Origin: Psilocybe azurescens
Lineage: Eukaryota; Basidiomycota; Agaricomycetes; Agaricales; Agrocybaceae
Length of the DNA stretch: 24,841 nt
Assembly: GCA_023853785.1 (NCBI GenBank)
Contig: JAJIRX010000026.1
Span: 1-24,841 of the forward strand
Direction of reading: 5' to 3'
Part shown: one piece after another, positions 11,465 to 20,808 of the stretch
How the letters are laid out: every line of letters begins with the position of its first letter
Numbering within the stretch: position 1 is the first letter of the stretch
Position numbers and translations under genes: made by a program
Notes under the pieces: generated by a model
Told to the model about the DNA's origin: nothing
What the model saw: only the letters and a program-made list of their open reading frames with translations
The model's database searches: none

Positions 11465-11922
11465 ATGGAGATTGACATCCCAGGTGACCTCCAAGCTCCT
11501 TCCACAAGTCGCAATCTTCTGCCCAGATCACGAGCAGTCTCGTTAGCACGCTCAGAAGCCGCTGGTGCTGCTTCCATTTCGCGGCCTGGGTCTCGCAATT
11601 CGTCGAGATCATTTCAGGGAGAAATGCAAACGGGACAAGGTAGTAGTGCATTCTCCTACGGAATATGTGTGTTTCTCATAGGAAGACTGTAGCATCGAGA
11701 TCCTCAAAACCGTCTCAGACAACATACTTTTCGCCAGTGGAAGTTGGGATCTCAGATGACCTCCCGGTTCCGTCTACAAGTCGCAATCCTCTTCCCAGGT
11801 CACGAGCAGCCTCATTAGTGCACTCAGAAGTCGCCGGATCTGCTGCTGGGTCGCGGCCAGGATCCCGCGATTCGTCTCGGTCGTTTCAGCCGTTTCAGGG
11901 GGACATTACAGCTCGGGAATCG
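11419..11922 (+). repeat. Diverged tandem duplication of an exon unit in the RING gene (11419-11636 and 11693-11922)
   Basis: Two copies align along their length. Shared blocks include caacatact, tgacctcc, acaagtcgcaatc, cacgagcag, cactcagaag/cgctcagaag, tcgcggcc and tttcaggg. At the protein level, PSTSRNLLPRSRAVSLARSE matches PSTSRNPLPRSRAASLVHSE, and ISRPGSRNSSRSF matches GSRPGSRDSSRSF. In copy 1 the part equivalent to the start of copy 2 (SKPSQTTYFSP) reads SKPSYATYSP and then TAA, directly before the ATG at 11465. Homology begins at an acceptor-like ..tag in both copies, which suggests duplication of an exon together with its flanking intron end. Confidence 0.75.
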
Positions 11923-13022
11923 GCTGGGATACGGGGAGGAATAAGCAGAGAAACCTATGGAATGCACGATATTGAGCAGGACTCTCCAGCTCTCACAATG
12001 GGACAAGGTAACGGTGGCCAACACACGTCTGGATATTACTATCAACTGCAACAAACGAGACCCATGGGATACCCAACTCACTCGGACTATGATCCATTTC
12101 AAAACGAGGCTAGCTGGCCAGGGCACTCGTTTGAAGCGTCGCTTTCTGTGGAGGAAGATGGGAGCGCTGCTTCTCGTAGGAAGAGAAAACGGTCTGGTAC
12201 TCCTGAAACCAGTTACTCGTTCTCAGCCACAGATCATCCTTCTAGCTGGCAAACACCAGACAAGATACCTCCTTTGAGACTAGCTTTTGAACGGGGAAGC
12301 ACATCTGGCTCTGGCTCTGGCTCGCGATCAGCAGCAGGAACGGGTTTTCAGAGCGCTAGATTCGACCTGCCATCAGATACATCCTCAGAACAGTTGTGGA
12401 CAACGGAATCCGACGAAGTGGCTGGGCTTCTGCTAGGGGGATCAAAGCTCCCAGCTCAGTTCTTCATCAGGTATTTCTGAACTCGTAGAACGTCAAACTC
12501 ACTTCTCTAAATTCTTCAATAGGCCCCTCATCTCAAGAGCATCCCCCAAAATCGACAGGAAGGGAAAAGGCAAAGCCAGAGCAAAAACACCTGATCCCGA
12601 ATCCGTCATCGAAATTTCCGATTCCCCACCAGCACCCGCAGTAAAAGCAGAAGCACCTCCTGCACGACCAGCAAGCACCAGCAAGCCTGTCTTGGATCCC
12701 TTCTCATCCTACACCTGCCCTATCTGCTTTTCGCCTCCTGTAAATGCTACCTTGACTCCCTGCGGACATATCTGCTGCGGGGCATGTTTGTTTGCGGCCT
12801 TGAAAACGACCATGCAGCGAGCGACCACGACGTATCCGGGTGTGCCTGAAGCACGGTAAGTTCTGTTCACTGTTCGCCAAATTTGTCATGGAATACTACA
12901 TACTAATACGGGGTGTGATTGGGGTGCATAGATGCCCTGTGTGCCGCGCTATTATTCCAGGCTGGGATGGCAAAGGAGGTGGTGTCATTGGTCTGAAAGC
13001 GAGGGCTATATTCCGTCTTTGA
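11465..13022 (+). CDS. C3HC4 RING-finger protein, probable ubiquitin or SUMO-targeted ubiquitin E3 ligase
   Basis: Exons 11465-11639, 11693-12470, 12523-12855 and 12932-13022 join in frame to 458 aa. The intron at 12856-12931 carries a clear tactaatac branch site. The N-terminal half is low-complexity Ser/Arg/Gly-rich, contains a diverged internal repeat and a GSGSGSGS run (about 12301-12330), and has a basic patch SRRKRKRSG. A short acidic hydrophobic stretch, VIEISDSP (about 12608), resembles a SUMO-interacting motif. The C-terminal RING reads CPICFSPP, CGHICCGAC and CPVCR, giving C-x2-C, C-x-H-x2-C-x2-C and C-x2-C; the last pair lies in the final exon. The arrangement of a disordered N-terminus, SIM-like motif and C-terminal RING recalls Slx8/RNF4-type ligases. 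That is inference; any nuclear RING E3 would fit. The 5' end is the least certain part: a start at 11665 is the alternative. Confidence 0.8.
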
Positions 13023-13514
13023 TTCCCCAGTTACGAACCAATTCTTGGAATATAACCGTCATTTTATCTTGCTGAACATCTTCACATGTTTTCAATAAAT
13101 TAATTCTGTATTGGTGCTACTCATTGGCTGTACTTTATCTCCAGTTCTTTCTATTCGTCCTCGTCCCGGCACCGAATCGTCCTATCTAAGTCATGTGACC
13201 GTGTGTCTTGACCAGGACCGCGCACAACGCGCGTCGCAAAGATGCCCCTTTACTCCATTCTTCAATCCTTCCTTCATATCGAAAATACTTTAGCTAATTT
13301 CAGGATGTTCTCATGAGCACGCGTACCTGCATTATGCATCGAAACCGGACTCAAATACAACCCCAAGAACGAGATAATCCTTAGAGTCGGTCACATTGTG
13401 TCACGCGGAGATGTACATTGCATCGGTTCGACTCACTGGCCGAAACGGTTCCCGCAGCAATTCCTCCACCTATCCTTCTTTTCATATAAACAGGCTCTTG
13501 CATCTCACCGAAAT
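13023..13514. other. Intergenic region between the RING gene and YKT6
   Basis: This 492-bp spacer lies between tandem plus-strand genes and should hold the RING 3' UTR (ttcaataaattaat around 13092 looks like a polyadenylation signal) and the YKT6 promoter. No gene is seen. Confidence 0.5.
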
Positions 13515-14338
13515 ATGAAGATTTACTCTATTTCTGTCATTCTGGCTCCCCCATCCGGCGCTTCGGTGACGCTCAGCTCGGCCAGCGACCTCTCGTCGTT
13601 TAGCTTCTACCAGAGAGGATCCGCTGGCGAATTCATGTCGTTTTTGTCCAAGACCGTCGCTGAGAGAACACCCCAGGGACAGAGGCAGACTGTCCAGGAA
13701 CAGGGCCATGTTGCGCATGTGTACAATCGGGGAGGGGATGAGCAGCTTGCTGGTGAGTTGGGGTTAGTCAGCTCCCCGCAGAAGTGTTGTTTTTGTCTCA
13801 TCACCATTGCATCGATGGGCGGTCTGGTGAAGCTGTCATCATTACGGACGAGGAATACCCCGTTAGGCCTGCGTTCTCCTTGCTGACGAAGATTCTGGAC
13901 GAATTTACTGCCAAGGTTCCTCAGACATCTTATGGCAACCCCTCATCGATCTCGTTCCCAGAGATAAACACGTATATCCAGAAATATCAGGATCCTAGGC
14001 AGGCGGATACGATTATGAGGGTGCAACAAGAGTTGGATGAGACCAAGATTGTGCTGGTATGTTACTTTGTGATTGACTTTGGAAGAACCTTCCGGAGGTT
14101 TGATTGCATATTGCTTTACTTCTTTCTTTTAGCATAAGACGATAGAGTCGGTGTTGCAGCGTGGAGAGAAGCTTGATAACCTTGTGGAAAGATCGAATGC
14201 GCTTTCTATGCAAACTAAGATGTTCTACAAAACGGCGAAGAAGGTAAGGGTGTTGCGTTTGATCTTCCTCATGGACATATATCTGACCGTTGTTGGTGTT
14301 GGTCCACCTAGCGAAATTCTTGCTGCATCATTATGTGA
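13515..14338 (+). CDS. YKT6: R-SNARE YKT6 (longin domain, double-Cys prenylation signal)
   Basis: YKT6 is a lipid-anchored R-SNARE used in ER-Golgi, endosome-vacuole and autophagosome fusion. Exons 13515-13752, 13833-14056, 14133-14243 and 14312-14338 join to 199 aa, the usual YKT6 length. The N-terminal longin domain starts [10 protein letters not shown], with [19 protein letters not shown] and the conserved [20 protein letters not shown] followed by LDEF. The SNARE core reads [20 protein letters not shown], with the zero-layer Arg in [13 protein letters not shown], then FYKTAKKRNS. The last exon is only 27 nt and supplies the terminus CCIIM: a palmitoylatable Cys next to a CaaX farnesylation Cys, as in yeast and human YKT6. 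All junctions keep frame, and the protein is full-length and apparently functional. Confidence 0.97.
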
Positions 14339-15713
14339 TTTTTTTATCTTGAAGGGTAGTAACCACGTGTTACTAGACTCGTCGTTGCCGCGCTTTCCTC
14401 TCGTCAATCAGTTACGCCCATGTTTTTGAAGATCATTTTGTTAGGTGCTATTTTTACATTTTTATATTCTTTAATTTGGATACCCTATCGTGGATATTTT
14501 ATTGCTTGTCTTGTTTCATGATATCAATTCTGAGGCTATGTTTACATATGTGAGTAGAGGCTTGTGAGTGATGAGGGGACGCCGAAGACTCCTGCACCTC
14601 ATTTGAGCTCAGACGAAAGCTTGTTTATCAATGACAATTCTAACGAGGTCCGATATTGCAACGCTAGAACCACGATCAATCTACATATGTTTGTTCATGT
14701 GTACGCGTTCAAATGTAACTATATGGGGTCTGGTGTTTATGCCACTCATCGAGCAACCACCACGAACCCAACTTCAGCCTTCACAAGCTACAGACTCGCC
14801 GTCTTTTCACAGCTCCGAACTTCCTTTCTTTGAACGGGCGCGATATCCCTGAAACAATACCACCTCGGCCAATACGATCCACTTTCTAACCCAAAGTGGC
14901 ATCTAACCCCAAGCTTTCATGGGCCGCGATCTTTCATTCATAACTCATCGGTGTCCAGCGCAGTGAGCTCTTGGTTATGGGGTGACAACCGGTGGTTTTG
15001 CGGCAGGATACAGGCATTGGAAGCGGGTGGTGGACATGCTCGCGCCACGAGAGCCTTTCATCTCCAGTGACGAATCTCCCTTCCTTTCATCGCTTCTTCG
15101 GAACGTGTTTGAATTCGACTTCCCTCTTTTACACAGTCTTTTGCCACGTACAGGTCCCCGTTTGTGTTGCCTCGGGACCCCTGCTCGTGCACGAATGTTC
15201 TGCATGCATACGCACAGGACGCTGTCTCACGCGTCCAACAATGCTAGTGACATTCCTCTGCTCGAATTTGGGAAGGCAATGCCGGAAACACGCGGGATCC
15301 ATCGCGACTGACGTGTAAAATTGCGAATCATCCACCAGAGAAGCGTCGCGGGACCTTGGGACGGAGGTTTAGAGGAGCTCACGCACACTCTCGGCGAGCT
15401 CGTGTCACCTGGGCCTCACACAGATCTCAACATGGGATCCCATTTGCCCAGCGTCACCCAGCCCACTCATTTTATCTGCCCATTGCCCATCCTACGCACT
15501 TTCACGGGAGCATAGCACGCGCACATCCGATTGTATGGGTTTCCGCACAGGAAGATCGCTGGTTCGGGCCTCTGGCTCTTTCCCTGGGCAGCAATGCTCA
15601 AACCCCGGTGATGTTTACGTAGAATTTCATTTGCCGTAGACTACTGTGCGTTCTCGGCGCCTCGTCCCGGGGCCATGTCGAGTTCGTATCTGGAGAAGTC
15701 TTAAAGCGTCGGC
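14339..15713. other. Gene-poor stretch downstream of YKT6
   Basis: The first part is the YKT6 3' UTR, with T-rich stretches and a CACGTG at about 14364. The rest contains several short overlapping frames on both strands with no recognisable domain, no convincing splice chain and no repeat family I can name. Decayed coding sequence cannot be excluded. Confidence 0.4.
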
Positions 15714-16685
15714 GTGCGCAATGAAAGGCTCCTGGCTCCGTGGATATTTATTTCGGGAACACGGTATCACGGCTCCGCCATTGAAAAGAAGACCCACAGA
15801 AAAGCGGCCGTCCTGGTCCCTGTGCAACTGGAGGACCGTGATGCGCTCTGGCACAGCAAACAGGAGTGGGACCTCATTCGCCCTGGAGATACCCATGCGC
15901 CCCCAACCTTCGAACCTTTTCTTCAAAAGGTCGACCGCGGCTGCTCGCTCGCAGCAGTAACTCGATCCTCACCCACCCACGAATTCCCTACAGAAATCAG
16001 CGCAGAAATCTGGCCGTGCCGCTTGGATGTCCATGGACGAATTCACCCCGCTGTCTGGTCTCGCTCCGGTGGGGATCCAAAGACCCACGTAAAGTCTCTT
16101 CGGCGTGCCTCGTTCCGAATTTTCTACGTAATGTCCTGTTATGTATCCGGTCGACGTCCTTTATGCCCTCCGCTGCGTTCAACGACTCAAGTTGAGTGCT
16201 GCTGTAGTTCTTGTGTGTTGCATCCCATGGATAGTACGCTTTCTTTGAAGTATGTTGTTTCCTATCGTGGTTCCATCGCAGATACGACTCCTTTGGGAGT
16301 TGTATCAGAGATTCGTTCTCGAGTGCGGTGGGTACCATATCTTGCGGGACGACTACTTCAGGGTTGTCGTTGCTATTCGATCGGGTCGTTGCATCTGAAT
16401 ACGCAGCTATACAATATGATGAGCACCTTTGGGAGCATCGAGTCGCATGTCGCCGTGATCTCGGACATCTGCCCGTACAAGAAAACTTCGGACCTGGTGC
16501 ACTGGCTTGATAATGCGAGGCGAGGATCCCATCGGACCTTTTACCAGTGCGTCAGCACCGGGAGAGGAGAGTTAAGACACGGTACGTGCCTTCGCACCTG
16601 GCTCCATGAAAGCTGTTTACTCGCTCGATATCTGCTATATGGGAGGCCAAGCGGCGGGTGGCGTGATGCCCCACAGTTGTCATGA
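15714..16685 (+). pseudogene. Possible decayed F-box/LRR-like gene
   Basis: A 323-codon frame stays open here, longer than chance would suggest, but its protein is not obviously natural along its whole length. Pieces in two plus-strand frames look like an F-box protein of the Agaricomycete type. FPTEISAEIW (about 15990) is followed in another frame by PRCLVSLRW and NFLRNVLLCIRSTSF, and then LKYVVSYRGSIADTTPLGVV and GSLHLNTQLYNMMSTFGSIE in the first frame. Such proteins typically open with LPxEIxxEIF and W/L-rich helices and continue with irregular leucine repeats. If this is right, frameshifts separate the parts. No start, stop or splice model is convincing. It could also be non-coding DNA with an accidental open frame. 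Confidence 0.22.
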
Positions 16686-17045
16686 ACATGGGACAGAACA
16701 CAGGAGCAAGGGTCGTAGTGAAGATACGGGTGTCAAGCTCCGCGGCGGGGAAGCTTGCTATGGCTTCGAGAGTGCTGTGGGGGCATCTGGGGGCTAAACG
16801 GATGTTTGTTTCGCCTGTTTTGATCAATTTTTGGATTTTTACCCTGCATCTTCGTGATGCTTTCCTCGTTTCTTGAGATTTATAGAACGACATCCAGGTG
16901 TGTGTCATAATTGATTCTATGTATGGCGGTGTATGAGCTGACTCTGCAACTCAGGTTAGGTACGTCGCCATTCGCTATACAATCAACTTGCACAGACGAC
17001 AGTTATAGATTTCTACATATACTTCGTATATATATGGTAGGTTTC
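16686..17045. other. Spacer between the decayed frame and the minus-strand F-box gene
   Basis: This stretch holds short frames only. It would contain the 3' UTR of the minus-strand gene ending at 17046. Nothing conserved was seen. Confidence 0.4.
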
Positions 17046-18731
17046 CTAGGTACTAATAATGGGATTTTCACGACTTCGATCAATTTCACGTGCATCTCGA
17101 CACAGCTTCAGGCATTCGTATACCTGCGTCCAGAAACTGGGATGCAAATTCGAGAGCGTCGGGCATTCTTCAATGTTGGGAAACATGACGTATAAATAAC
17201 GGGCGACATAATGGGCCAGACTTAAAGTGGTGCTGGTCATTTGATTCAGCTGTGAATTTCCGACGCTACCCAGCAGCAGGATGTAAGCCCATGTTTCATA
17301 ACAGGGGCATTTGCTGTGTGGGAGATCGACCAGGGAGGAGCCGTTCCAGGAACGATGATGAGCCCTTGGAAGAGACGGAGATCCGGGCATGATTTCGCGA
17401 TACGATGGAGAGTGGACAAAGTTAGCCCAGGTGAAACTTTAGCATCAGTTACAGTCAACGGGAATCGGAGCGTTGTAAGTTTAGGCCAGATAGAGGCGAC
17501 CTCGCAAAGCGCCTCGTCAAGGTTAGGAATACTGGTACCTGAGATATCCAAATGCGTGAGGTTTTGCAAGTTCGATAGAGTTTGGAGTATTTTATCGGGG
17601 AAAGTGTCAAGGCCCTGGTTTACTATGAACGTGAAGTCTGTCATAGTCGTTTGTCGGCGACCTGAGATAAGTTCGATGATTTCCTTGATGGGGACGTTGC
17701 CAGTGACCTTTTGCCCAGAGACGCGCCTGGGTTGTATTTTGTTACTTCGATGTATATACATCGAAGTAATGGGGCGTCTACGAGGTCTTTGATGATGTCC
17801 TGAAGAATGGAGAAATTCCCTACAAAGGAAAAAACTCTGAATACGGGGGTATTTGGGTTTCGCAGAAAATGTCAACCATGAAGGTGCGGTGCGGGTAACG
17901 TTTTTGGCATCGATGCGGAAAGACTCCAGGTGTGGGAGGTAGGCCACAGCCGCTAGAGGGCTGTAATCCAATAAGCCAGTCAGGTTTGTGAGCTCCAGAG
18001 ACGTGAGATGGAGACATTGGCTGATCGACGCGAAAATTTCCGGCGACAAGCTGATCGAATCCAAAACCAGATGGTCCATCTTCGTCTGCGCTCCAACTTT
18101 CTTGAGGAAAGACGCTACTGTCATTTTGGACGAGCTGGCGATTCCTTCTATGCTGATTGAGCGAAGCGAGGTCGAGAAGAAGAGCTCCAGATAAGGGATA
18201 GGCGATGAGGTAGTGTTGGTGATATGCAATTTCGACAGCGTCGGGAAAAGTGGGTTTTTGGCCCCTTGCAATTGGCCGAGGCGGAAGAAGACGGAAGCTG
18301 CAACTTTAGGAAGGGCGGTATCGGAAAATGTTAACTCTTCGACGCAGCGAGCGTATTCTTGGAGTTGCTCCCATTCTGCTTTGTCTGTATCGTTCACGAT
18401 GTGCTGGTATTGTCATACAACAATTATTGGTTGCTCGGTGGGAAGAGTCGAAGATGGCAAGGAGACGTACGTATTCGTTTTCTTCGATGCTCAACGAGCT
18501 TTGAATTTTATTCAGAATTGGGATAAAAGAGTCGAGGACCAATCCTGGGCTCCGTTCATGAATGGCTACAAGTGTTGCAGCGCTCTCATAATCAGGAGGA
18601 GGCGCCACCCCTGGGAGTTCTAGACCATGATCATCTTCAGCTAGCATCGAGGGAGAGGCAAGACTGGCAAGTTCAGAAGACGGAATCGATTCCAGATCCC
18701 AGTCATCGGTTGTAGGGGCAACATGCACCAT
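17046..18731 (-). CDS. F-box-like / leucine-rich repeat protein, frameshifted, paralog of the gene at 22421
   Basis: The ATG at 18731 gives MVHVAPTTDDWDLESIPSS. A 67-nt intron (18404-18470) joins SIEENEY to HIVNDTDKAEWEQLQEYARC. The rest is irregular leucine-rich: FPTLSKLHITNTTS, LELFFSTSLRSISIEGIASS, LTSLELTNLTGLLDYSPLA, LPHLESFRIDAK, LQNLTHLDISGTSIPNLDE and IWPKLTTLRFPLTV. It aligns along its length with the product at 22421-24105; for example AEWEQLQEYARC matches EEWARFDWYARR, and LAHYVARYLYVMFPN matches LARYIDHFFPN. Restoring that similarity needs frame changes near 17285-17286 and 17709-17712, and either an intron (about 17837-17916) or a further indel upstream. The N-terminal F-box helix itself is poorly visible. 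The likely role is substrate recognition in an SCF ubiquitin ligase. A 28-bp palindrome lies inside at 17742-17769. Confidence 0.75.
17742..17769. repeat. Perfect 28-bp palindrome inside the F-box/LRR gene
   Basis: The 14 bases ttacttcgatgtat are followed without a spacer by their exact reverse complement. Symmetry stops at 17741/17770. It lies in coding sequence of the minus-strand F-box-like gene. It could form a cruciform or RNA hairpin. No transposon ends or target duplication were recognised around it. Confidence 0.9.
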
Positions 18732-19159
18732 GTCGTCCTTTGTGAGTGAAGAAGAGAAAGATACGACACCGGGCGTCAAGTAGATTAAATACCCATCGTG
18801 ACTCCATTAGAAGTAAATTTCCACGACTTTTCAGGGCTGCATAAGCACCAAAATAGATATAATCTTTTGCCGGTCTGCCACCTGGAAATCGTTTATTAGA
18901 CTTATCTCTCAAGGGTACTCGCAGACAGACATAGTTAAATGCTCACCACTTCATTCGATGATACCATTTAGGCGGGCCAGGTTGGTCAGTATACTACACT
19001 TCCTCGTATCGCCAAGTGACATTGGAAAAGAATTGGACTCAACACGGCATGAAACCCTACTCCCGAAATCAAGAAAGCAAGTTATGAAAGATAGATAATA
19101 TTCCGATAGAATCAGTGTGCATGTGTTGCAAAATCGGAGACAAAGCGTCATAGCATGTA
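18732..19159. other. Intergenic region between the minus-strand F-box gene and SURF6
   Basis: These 428 bp hold the promoter of the minus-strand F-box gene and the SURF6 3' end. The open frame upstream of the ATG at 18731 extends to about 18779 but only with a non-ATG start. No other gene was seen. Confidence 0.5.
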
Positions 19160-20644
19160 TTACTTGCTTTTCTTAACTGGCTTGCCCTTTCCTTTTCCAA
19201 ATGATTTGCCCTCAAAGCCCGGTCTTGCTTTTTTTCGAACCGCCCTTCTGCTTGTCCTTTTTCCGCTCATTGCGCATGGCAATGTTGTCGTTGCGTTTTT
19301 TCTGCCTGGCGGCAATAGAATTCGCGACGTGCTCCTTCTTCTCTTCCCTATTTTTCCCCAAGTATCATCAGAAAAAATTCTCAGGTGGGTGAGTAGAATA
19401 GATTAGAAATACGAACCAGGTCTTTTGGTTTTAGACTTCTCCTTCTCCTTTCTCTTGGCAGCTTTCTTCAGCCTTGCTTCGTCGTCGTGCACCTTGACTC
19501 CTTCGAGTCTCGCTTCAGCCTTGGCCCACTTTTCCTTCTCCTCAATTGCTTTGCGTTTCTCTTCGGGCAGGGCTGCAATCTTTTCTTTGCGGGCAGCTAA
19601 CTGTTGCAAAGCTTGTTGAGGATCGGCTGTCGTCTTGAACTGTTGACCTTTCTTCGAGGATCCGGTAAGGGCCGAGTAAGCTACTGTGGTCATCGACGCC
19701 TGGGGACCCTGCAGTTTGTGATTTTGAGATGCATCGGGTACAAGGAGTTGGGTCTGCGCGAATTTAGGTCGTTAATATTCGCAAAAAAGATTTTCTCATA
19801 ACGTTCTTTACCTTTGTGATATTTCCTTTATCTCTGGTATCGGTCTTGTTCTTGTCCTTCTTCCGCCCCTTCATTTCCTCTTCGCGGCGAATTTTCTCTC
19901 TCGTCTCTTTTCTTCGCTTCTCACGCATCGCCGACCGCTGTCTCCTCCGCTCGTCCAACAATGTTTCTTTATCACTGGGCTCGCCCCACAGTGGCGCACG
20001 AGCTTTTCCTCCGCGGCGAAGCAAAGCCATTTTGTTGTGCAATTTTTCTCTCAAGACTTCGATACTTTCAGCAGGAGGCAATGATTGGATCTCAGCATAG
20101 TCCTCTTCCGCTCCGCTTTCTTCGCCGTCGTCGAGATCTTCCATATCAATGTCGACGTTCATCGAAACATCCTCGTCCTCGTCCTCTGAATCGGAATCAG
20201 GGCTGGAAGCTTTCCGCTTGCCCTTGGCGGTTTCGCGCTGTTTGAGGTAGTTTTCGGTTTGGATGTCGACTATTGACTTATGGTTGGCTGGGTCAAGCTG
20301 TATTGACAGGATATTCAGCAAACAAATTTCTTGAGAAAAAAGACAGAAAAAGAGGCACCTTCTCTCGTTTGGCCTTCTTTGAGGCCTCCTTTATAGCTTG
20401 CTTTGGCGCCTTTTGTTTCTTGCTGTGTTTCTGATACTTTGAAGCTGCCTTTGAATAGAATAGAATAGGAAGTTGGTGTAAGAGATCGAATTCGGACTTT
20501 TTCATGAAAGAGTAGCTAGCTGACCTGCTCTTCAGTTTCATCGTTCACTATGTAGTACTGTGCGGGAATGAGTTTGAGAAGTGATTCAAAGGTAGCATTG
20601 TGCTTTTCCAGAGACTCCCGGAGCGTCGCCGATGGTGTGGGCAT
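19160..20644 (-). CDS. SURF6: SURF6 / Rrp14 nucleolar ribosome-biogenesis protein, C-terminal frameshift
   Basis: SURF6 proteins are highly charged nucleolar RNA-binding factors needed for pre-rRNA processing. Exons: 20525-20644 (MPTPSATLRESLEKHNATFE, SLLKLIPAQYYI), 20359-20448 (Lys-rich), 19812-20297, 19413-19753 and 19160-19379. The middle exon has an acidic run (DSDSEDEDED), then the SURF6 core: ESIEVLREKLHNKMALLRRG, LLDERRRQRSAMREKRRKE. The next exon carries VAYSALTGSSKK and KVHDDEARLKKAAKRKEKEK. The last exon has KKEHVANSIAARQKKRNDNI and then SKK at a run of seven A (19229-19235 on the plus strand). In frame it stops at 19212-19214. With one base fewer, the family C-terminus ARPGFEGKSFGKGKGKPV continues to a stop at 19160-19162. 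The last intron as modelled is only 33 nt and is uncertain. The gene is head-to-head with PTPA. Confidence 0.92.
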
Positions 20645-20808
20645 TTTCGAGGGTGAATGTCGAGGAAAGTGGTGGAGCTCGGGAGAGTTGAGCGAATTCG
20701 ACTGTACGTCCAAATAAAATTCTAAGGTTAGGGTCAACTCTGCATACCAACTTGTGGTAATCTCATCTTGCTCTTTGACCTTAACCAAATCATATCGTCT
20801 GCAACACA
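20645..20808. promoter_or_regulatory. 164-bp bidirectional promoter between SURF6 and PTPA
   Basis: Only 164 bp separate the divergent ATGs of SURF6 (20644, minus) and PTPA (20809, plus). Both promoters and both 5' UTRs must fit here. No clear TATA box is visible. Coregulation of the two housekeeping genes is inferred from distance only. Confidence 0.6.

Noticed and set aside
18732..18779. N-terminal extension of the minus-strand F-box gene to 18779
   Set aside because: It would need a TTG start. The ATG at 18731 in context gacATGG is better.
20450..20475. gaatagaatagaatagg short tandem repeat
   Set aside because: Three units of a 5-mer inside a SURF6 intron; ordinary low-complexity sequence.
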